64,000 bases of DNA from positions 18,418 to 82,417 of the forward strand of contig JTDE01001350.1 of the NCBI GenBank assembly GCA_014338405.1. The letters run 5' to 3'. The DNA comes from Paragonimus skrjabini miyazakii. Lineage: Eukaryota; Platyhelminthes; Trematoda; Plagiorchiida; Troglotrematidae. The notes under the pieces are model-generated. The model did not search any database. It had not been told where the DNA came from and saw nothing but the letters and a program-made list of their open reading frames with translations. A program made the position numbers and the translations under genes. This document shows positions 57,301-64,000 of this stretch, piece after piece. Position 1 is the first letter of the stretch, and every line of letters starts with the position of its first letter.

Positions 57301-58443
57301 GATGCGTCTCCTAACAGTCTGTCTTCGCTAAGGACAAGGTTGCGTCCAAGTCTGTTGGAATCCTGACCATCAAGGAGAGCTTGCACCAGTGAACTGTTTG
57401 GAAATGAAGTCGGAGGTGTTTAACTTTCATATGGGTTGCTATAGTATGACGAACTGATGACTGTACGTTACAGCAAAATATCCTAACCACCTGTTCATTC
57501 TAAACTATCTTACAAATTACTTAAATGTGAGGCTTTTGGTGAATGCTGTGGATCGAATAGATGAAGTGGTTCCATAGATTACTCGACGAGCCTGTGCTAC
57601 TGTAGAGATTTTTATGTAGTTGGGAAGTCCGGGCGTTTAATAAATCAAACCTATCACTGTGAGGTTGCAGTGAATTATTTTGAAGTAGGCAGTTATAATA
57701 TGAATCACTTCGGTCCACCTACATTCCCGTCTGTGGTAGATTCATCGCGGAAGTCCGGCGGTGAACTCAAGAATACCCGCTGCCACTTTAGTGCGTGCCG
57801 TCAGATGATGGTTGCCTGCGGCTTCGATCCTAAACAGATTCCGGCAAACAACACCTGTTACATCGATTTCTCACCATTCCCCCACCGAGAATGAAGCGCA
57901 AAATCAGTCAGAGAAAAGCGATCACAAACACAAATCGAATTGCAACAATCGTGGGGGGGAGGGGGGGAGTTATCTACAGAGCTTCTTAAGTGAAAACCCA
58001 TTGAGTGACTGAATGTAAGCTTAGCTATGTGCATTCGTATGCAGAAGAAAACCTGAGTGCAAAAAAGCGAGCTGGTTAGGAAACACAACCGATATCTATG
58101 TGCATCCAACTTAGGGTAAATGCACAAACGCACATCTGCCGAATGCATTAATATACGCACACGAAGCACGACATAAGAAGAAACGGTCTTTGTGCTTGTT
58201 TCTTTGATATACGCAGCTTTTTCTGTTTAGCCAGAAGTTGAAGATGGAATATTTTCCTTTCCCTGCTGTGATTGACAACCAGTCGATCAGAATGGTAAAC
58301 AAACGTTTAAAATTGACATTTGTTTGCAAAAACCAAAGAGGTAGAACAACAGTTACAATTTGAATGCGTATTCTAAATGCTGTGACCTCAAATGTCATAC
58401 TGAATGTGAACATCCATGCTTCACCGATTTTTTATAGTTCCAG
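57301..58443. other. no recognised gene
   Basis: Two G-runs lie at about 57952-57967. No coding block or known repeat was found. Confidence 0.3.
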
Positions 58444-58582
58444 ATGTATGCGGGTTCACTGCTACAATGTTTGGGATAAGAAGTATACGTTTGAAACGCG
58501 TGTGTTTGTGATGATTTGGTCATGCTTACCGTGCTATCGACGGTCCGATTTCAATTCCAAAGATTCAGGGATCTCTAATTGA
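58444..58582 (+). CDS. possible terminal exon, unidentified protein
   Basis: The acceptor gattttttatagttccag precedes 45 open codons to TGA, reading CMRVHCYNVWDKKYTFETRV then FVMIWSCLPCYRRSDFNS and KDSGISN. A hydrophobic segment followed by cysteines and basic residues could be the end of a membrane protein. The family is unknown. Confidence 0.25.
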
Positions 58583-58895
58583 TCAAAAATCCTCTAGTCT
58601 CTGTATTGATTTGTACTGAAAATGACTAGCATCAACACATTCTACCATGAAGCTGCTGCCTAGTATGAATGAATCATAATATGTAAAGATTTAATAGGTT
58701 GTCTTGTTATATTTTAAGTGTCCCTCTTTTGTTGAGTGAAGTATGTTAGATTTATGAGGACAATTAAAAACGCTCCACAATTTTTCGATTCACACACTGT
58801 TTTTTCCTATCTAAACCCACTAACTCGCAGTGTGAATAATTACTCTGTAACAGTTGCCTGAGCAAACGGGTAAAATTACCACACTAGTCATAGAT

Positions 58896-58935
58896 TGGTA
58901 TATAAGGGACCATGACAATATTCATTGTCATGGTC
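58896..58935 (+). repeat. perfect 12-bp hairpin just after a TATA-like motif
   Basis: GACCATGACAAT (58908-58919) and ATTGTCATGGTC (58924-58935) pair perfectly around ATTC. GGTATATAAGG lies immediately upstream at about 58897. The function is unknown. Confidence 0.8.
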
Positions 58936-59774
58936 AATATGAGCAAGAATAAGATCAAGTCAGAATAGGGACATCACTTGTTCAAATCTTCTTCGCTACT
59001 GGAAAGGCGCAGTTCACTTTGTACTGCTTCTCAGAGGGTACTTCAGTGAGAAAAATAACCAGCACATTTAATAAAACATCGATCCAAGGGTTCGTTCAAT
59101 CTATCGATTTTCCAGATTATACGGGGTCCACTGTTCTCTAAAGTAGCATGTGACACTCGTGGCAAAATCACCAAAGGTAACCGTAGGTTTTAACTTATCA
59201 CCAAGCCACAACGACTTGCCGAATGCTACATACTTTATATAGATGATTATGGGAGTTCTTGGCGATTTCCGAACACATTTCCGAATTACATTAGAAACTA
59301 TCCTAGTGTTTGATAGTATCTATCTCCCAGGTGGTGGTAGGACGACGTTGGTTGTAACTGTGTCGTGAAACATCTTGTTTCTAGGATCGGAAATTGATGA
59401 CATTTATTGTTGGACTTTATAAAGTCGATCTGAGATCCACAAAGAAACCCCCAGTTGTATTTGTGTTGTAGCCGTTTTCATCTGTTTGGGTAGTCCAATC
59501 TTGTCAGATTGCAATGTTGTTTTTTGCGGCATCAAGAAGACTAACAATAGCAATTGACAAAGACAAGATAGGTCATCTGTAGCATTAGAAATAGACCTGG
59601 TTCTCAAAAGGATATTTTGTTCCTGACGAATACGTCGACACATAACTACGTTTAATGACCGCTGTCTTCGTCAGTTAGCACATCTCAGTAAGAAGATTGC
59701 ACGACCGTTAACGCTTATTTAGAAAACTTTCGGATACTCAACTTACTGCTTACCTAATCGAAGTGTATAGTTCG
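58936..59774. other. no recognised gene
   Basis: No feature recognised. Confidence 0.3.
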
Positions 59775-60015
59775 CATTGATTTGGCCATGTACACTTCAT
59801 GCTAGGCAAACCATAACATAGCACAGCAGTATTCGCCGAGACCACGGACGGTGGGAGGCACTGACAGTTTCATGAACTATGCGAACCCTGACTGATATAT
59901 TGACTAAAGTGGATAGGTGACCTCTGCTAAGTTGGAGATCTTGCGATCACTTACACCACTGGTTAGAAAGGTTTTTCAACATAGCAGCATATTGCAATCA
60001 CAGGCTTGCTATCAA
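59775..60015 (+). mobile_element. RTE-like LINE, degraded 3' coding end
   Basis: A frame near 59890 reads LTDILTKVDR, a stop, then PLLSWRSCDHLHHWLERFFN. This is recognisable as LT..LT.VDR.PLPGWGPRDH...WLETLS from the other LINE 3' ends in the window. Upstream words (cggacggtgggaggcactgac) fit the preceding GDGWKK.RGG block. It is the most diverged of the four RTE-like copies. Confidence 0.6.
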
Positions 60016-60120
60016 CAAGACAACATTTTTCCAACCAACACAGTTTAATTTCATAGAACTTTCAAGCTGGACTGCTCCCTGACTCGGTAGCTCGATCGGT
60101 ACTATCATAGAGTCGAACTT

Positions 60121-60429
60121 ATGAATGCTTACAAGCGTGCCGGTATATGTATACGATGTGTGTTACATGATTACTACCGTGGACCATTCGACAAAGGTAC
60201 ATCAATTAAGTGCTCATGTCCGCTTCCATCTAGCTCGCTTCCATATCTACCACACAACGTTTTTGTTGACAAGTTTAATGCGAGAGATTGTTCCGCTGAG
60301 TTGGGACACTATTTGGGCCGTTTAACTGAATCACCGTCATTTATGAGAATAGTGGGTCAAATTTGTTTTAGTATTAAACAGCGATCATTTTTATTTCCAA
60401 ACGTTTGTCTTGCTGTTACTGTACGATGA
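60121..60429 (+). other. open frame, 102 codons, unidentified
   Basis: Starts at ATG and contains GICIRCVLHDYYRGPFDK and VFVDKFNARDCSAELGHYLG. The composition is protein-like, but no family is recognised and a second frame overlaps it. Confidence 0.2.
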
Positions 60430-60520
60430 GAGAAATGACCACACGGTATTCAAACACACGAAGTTGTCAGGACTACCACGTTGATTTGGTTAGTTTTTTA
60501 GTTCAGTTTTCTTATAGATT

Positions 60521-60750
60521 AAGTGCGAATCAGCCTAACCGAAGAAAAACTTCAGATCAACGAACATGAAAATCTAACAATGACAAACGCACAACGAAGG
60601 TCAAACCGTTGTACACCACCAGTGCAGCCAATGGTGCTAGTGTCCTGGTATATCTGGGTCTCGGTTATCTGCTGTTTCCTTATCAGGGGCTTTTTTAGAC
60701 AGTTAATGCTGTCACATAAAAAAGATGGTTATTATAGTCAAATTATTTGA
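60521..60750 (+). CDS. possible terminal exon with one membrane segment
   Basis: After a strong pyrimidine tract (agttcagttttcttatag) and an AAG acceptor, a frame of about 75 codons contains EEKLQINEHENLTMTNAQ, a hydrophobic segment MVLVSWYIWVSVICCFLI and a basic tail. A different frame over the same bases also has a hydrophobic end, so the reading is ambiguous. Confidence 0.2.
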
Positions 60751-61588
60751 GATAACGGTTATTATCTGGTTAGATAGAGAATGATGAAACATTGTTTTTA
60801 TTTTCCAATTTGTTTACACATAGAACATACAGTAAATTCAGTTGAAAAATGTTTGAAAGTGCTTAATGTTTCAAATGTTGAAGCTCTGCGAAATATTCCA
60901 AGCCCATACTGTTTTGGAATATAAAACTCGTAAATTAATGTACGGGTTTTTTGATACATTTACCAACAACCGGTCTACTCTATGAAGTCCGGTCGAATAG
61001 GACAAGCCCAACAGAAAACCATACGAGTCCTAATAAACGGTTGCCTTAAACACACAAGCGTTTTATGTTAGTATAAAAATTCCTAGGAGGAACAAGTTTT
61101 AAACAAGAGATCACGGGGCAACTATCATCCGTTACCGTATTAACAAATACAATACAGTTCAAATCCCATTCGTAGCTAGGGGGTTTGCCACTGAAGTGCC
61201 GAAACAGTAGTAAAAATCCTATAGGTGATATAACCTGTTGAAGGAAATCGGTTAGAAACTCTGCTTGGTCGTGAATTGTATTAACATAATTGGTTAAGAA
61301 TCTAGCTGAAACCACTTGCACATTATGTGTAGAATGTGCCAGTCAGATTTTCAACTGTTCAGAGTCAATTAAAACGCTGTTGATACTGCACATCATATTA
61401 ATGGCTAAATTATATTGTCATTTTGGCATTGTGTGCATTTTACATTATGGACTACTTCTCAAACGGGCGTTGAAGCAGTTTGTTGGAAATCACGGAAGCA
61501 CAGTCTAATAATACAAAATAAATGTGCTTTTAAAGACAGAACACCATGATTTTACTGGTTGTTCGCACATATAGAATTGAACAACACA
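60751..61588. other. no recognised gene; open minus frame
   Basis: A 91-codon minus frame (61321-61046) includes a segment after gtgcaagtggtttcag that could be an exon (YVNTIHDQAEFLTDFLQQ). No family was recognised. Confidence 0.2.
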
Positions 61589-61670
61589 ATGCCGGCTGAC
61601 TACATCATTCTACTCGGAACGGCTATTTTTGGTTATAAAGCCATTTGCAATCTGGCGAAACCTTCGTCAG
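61589..61670 (+). CDS. possible first exon of a very small membrane protein
   Basis: ATG at 61589 begins MPADYIILLGTAIFGYKAIC then NLAKPSS, and the frame meets a CAG/GTACCA donor at 61671. The codon composition is more balanced than in the surrounding AT-rich DNA. The short hydrophobic stretch resembles small mitochondrial membrane subunits in style, but I cannot name one. The next exon was not found. Confidence 0.25.
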
Positions 61671-62025
61671 GTACCATGTATCATGGTACTATGTATCATG
61701 TTATCAAACATGAAGTCTGAAAGTTTATGTACAAATTGGGAAAAATTTACTGGATATGACTATCGTATTGTCAACACTTCGTTAGAACAACATTAAACAA
61801 GTAATGTCAAAATGGGTGTGACTTAATCAACAGACTACTTGATTATTAGTGATTAAATTGTTGTTCAACAAGTCTAATTAGTTTTGTGATTTCAACTTGA
61901 TGAGTAATAGTCGTGAGGTGTCGTGTCTACTCTCAAGACGATCAGGCAATTTGTTCATTACATTCAAATGGACAAAAATGAGCGTTTGCGTATGATTATT
62001 TATTCAAACCTGTTCAGAGGTTACT

Positions 62026-62123
62026 GACGCAGTGTTCAACATGATTACTGCAGAATAGCACGGTTGTGACATGAGTATGCACTACGGACGGGCTGTAATG
62101 TGAGCAAAACCCTAGTATCAGGC
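62026..62123 (+). mobile_element. tRNA-headed SINE with hammerhead relic (copy H)
   Basis: ACGCAGTGTTCAACATGATT, then AGCACGGTTGTGACATGAG and TATGCACTA, follow the head of copy B (GCGCAGTGGTAAACACGGTT and onward). The ribozyme part (62079-62123) keeps the spacing: GCACTA, CGGACGG, GCTGTAATGTGAGC, AAAA, CCCTAGTA. The core boxes and cleavage site are destroyed. Confidence 0.55.
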
Positions 62124-62970
62124 TAAAATGTGGGAAGGATTGGAAAAGGGATGCTACGATTACCAAAGAGGGTTTAAGCCGGTTATCTAAAGGATATCGT
62201 CGCATCGAACATTATACTACGTAGCAAACTGGTCGAATATAAGAAAACTTCATCGAAGTGGAATGAGTAACGACTTGCCCAATCATAGTCGAACATAATC
62301 AATGGTGCTTCTTGGATGAAAGGGGCATTGAAACCCCAAGTGTCAGTGTAGTAACAGCTTAATCATGAAATACACCTAGACTGTCTGAAGCTAGCGCGGG
62401 TGTTCTAAGTGACCAGCTCACAGTACCTTTAGGTTAATCCCGAACTAAACGGTGAAAAACGGATAACTTGTACTATCCTTTTGCTGTGCCTTCTATTAGT
62501 ACAACATTAAAAGATAGCAGAATTAATTAAGTACACACAGATTTAATGGCAGTAGTTTGGTAGGGCACGTTGGGTTTTACACCAAAACAACAAGTGAGTC
62601 AATAATTCTGATTGGTTGGCCTCGTTGCTTGATTTTACTATGAGAGTTTTATCTTCCAGCAGACTGTTTTCCCAGTAAATGAATTTCATTTAAAAAAAAT
62701 ATTGTTTCCTTGTCGACATATCAAATGCGTCGATTAGCCAGAAAATAGTCATGGTTCAGCTGGAGAAAAAAACGGAGATAAATTGTTGTAAAAGATCAAC
62801 AAAAGACAAATGAACGTTTTAACACAAAACTTCTCCCCCACAAAACTGATAACAAAGAACAATGCAGCTGTTCGTAAGTGGTGGTCAGTTTTGTTGGTGT
62901 AGACTGAACATCACTCAAAAAGAATCACCGCAACTTCCCAGAAGTTTCAGCCAGTCCCTTTAGAACAGAA

Positions 62971-63015
62971 TAACTAAAATAGAGTTTCGCTATTGTTGGA
63001 ACTCATCAGTAGTTC
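62971..63015 (-). ncRNA. hammerhead ribozyme, intact core boxes, lost cleavage triplet (copy D)
   Basis: Minus strand: GAACTA, CTGATGA, GTTCCAACAATAGC, GAAA, CTCTATTT, TAGTTA. Stem I has five perfect pairs next to the core. After a 2x2 internal loop comes an outer helix of three Watson-Crick and three wobble pairs. The GUC triplet has become UUU and stem II keeps only three pairs, so activity is doubtful. A box B-like AAGTTCAGACCCC (complement of 63033-63045) lies upstream on the same strand. Confidence 0.55.
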
Positions 63016-64000
63016 ATCTACCTGCCAGAGCAGGGGTCTGAACTTTGGTCACGCATTAATCAAGCAACCCCGTGCCCTTGTGCCTCGGACATCAGTGGGC
63101 ACATCTACGATAAACCTACTGGTTTGGCAAACAGAATCTCTAACAATGCCTTCACTTGTAATCTCCAAAGCATCGTACATAAATTCGACACAAATACCGT
63201 CTCCTGATTAGTTCACCATCAGGAATCATGTCATAATTTAGAACTTAAGAGGGAGGTAACCTTTTACCGAGAAAGCCCATTTCTTTATGCACGACTATAA
63301 ACGACCACCTACGTTTTTGTGTCTCCGGTAGCTACTTTTACTTCAGTACCTTTCATTCTGTTCCAAATTTAACCTAATTTTCAGTTCATCATCTTCATTC
63401 TTACCATTTTGACGGCGAATTTTCACCATAGAACCTTTAGCTTGTAATCTTTAAGATTTTTTCAAACCAAAACTAACACTGTTATTTATATGTATATTAA
63501 TGCCACTGTACCCAGTACGCCATTGTTCTGTCTGAATTATACACATCGGTTTCGTCTCTGGTGGCTGTGTCTGCCCATCACAAATAGTTTGCAACTTTTC
63601 TGTTGTAATGACTGCAGCGATGTAAACGAGGTGTTCGTACGCGAGACAATTTAGGTTCTAATTTTCATATCACCAGAGAGACGTGAATTTGTCTCAGTTA
63701 AACAAAGTCACAAGTGTTGTGCTCAGTGACCACTTGTGCATCAGAGTCATACTGAATGAGAGACTTCTGAGAAGCACAGGTTGACCATCAGGTAGTCAGT
63801 ATTTCGTATGATGAGCAAATTATTATAGTTAGCACAGTAGCACGGGTTTCTGTGCTGTTATGAACTACCTTAATTATGAGGTCTGAATATGTCAGCTTCA
63901 AAATTAGAATGCCTTTCGGCTGCTAGATCACGAAGCCGAGTGGACATGTTCTTTTACTAAAGACTATTGGTGGTGAGCGATAACTATATGAGATGATTGT
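63016..64000. other. no recognised gene
   Basis: Apart from the degraded tRNA-like head of copy D (to about 63110), nothing was recognised. Confidence 0.3.

Noticed and set aside
61660..61710. Repeated ATGTATCATG words as a hammerhead or transposon end
   Set aside because: TACCATGTATCATGGTA is only a short imperfect palindrome and duplication. The adjoining CGTCAG has no GAAA partner at ribozyme spacing.
1..64000. CRISPR arrays, bacterial operons, prophage or plasmid features
   Set aside because: No regularly spaced short repeats, ribosome binding sites or dense coding exist. The sequence is clearly eukaryotic.

Overview
This is a window of animal nuclear genome, AT-rich and sparse in genes, and most likely from a parasitic flatworm (a trematode fits best; a cestode or monogenean is not excluded). 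There are no bacterial operons or ribosome binding sites. Almost everything recognisable is a decayed retroelement. The combination points to platyhelminths: RTE-like LINEs ending in a protein like RLPGWGPRD..WLETL, Penelope-like elements with a GIY-YIG domain, gag of the YDADAGVTF type, and hammerhead ribozymes with the geometry of the schistosome Sm-alpha repeats. The species is inference.

Layout. 1-5.5 kb: a tRNA-SINE, possible host exons (2.2-3.8 kb, with a poly(A) signal) and an assembly gap. 5.5-5.9 kb: a Penelope fragment (minus). 7.8-11 kb: a near-full-length but broken LINE (minus), followed by the 3' end of a second LINE family (plus). 12-26.8 kb: mostly unrecognised, with a chain of phase-compatible possible exons (17.8-21.5 kb), a solo LTR, a possible LTR-element pol tail and a hammerhead SINE relic. 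28.3-33.2 kb: an inverted SINE pair, a Penelope relic and a long broken RTE-like LINE (plus). 34-36.4 kb: a SINE fragment, another LINE 3' end, and a tRNA-headed SINE carrying a good hammerhead. 42.8-43.1 kb: an inverted pair of hammerhead SINE relics. 44.6-45.6 kb: a Penelope relic. 46.3-47.1 kb: an LTR retrotransposon whose interior is hidden by an assembly gap but whose LTRs, polypurine tract and 5-bp target duplication are visible. 49.45-49.64 kb: a foldback with a hammerhead on each strand. 51.4-51.8 kb: a second inverted SINE pair. 53.9-55.4 kb: possible terminal host exons. 56.5-57.3 kb: LTR-element gag start and leader. 59.8-60 kb: a LINE 3' end. 62-63 kb: two more hammerhead relics.

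The most interesting system is a group of SINE-like elements in which an RNA polymerase III-type tRNA head is followed directly by a type I hammerhead ribozyme. Eight copies share one 45-nt plan: 6 nt of stem I, a CUGANGA box, a 14-nt stem-loop II, GAAA, 8 nt with a minimal stem III and the cleavage site, then 6 nt of stem I. Two copies (36.1 kb and 49.6 kb) look potentially active, one has a perfect core with a weak stem I, and the rest are decaying. Both hammerhead SINEs and the unrelated ordinary tRNA-SINE repeatedly sit as head-to-head inverted pairs.

Host protein-coding genes could not be assembled with confidence. The exons listed rest on splice-site consensus plus an open frame, which can arise by chance in AT-rich DNA, so their confidences are low.
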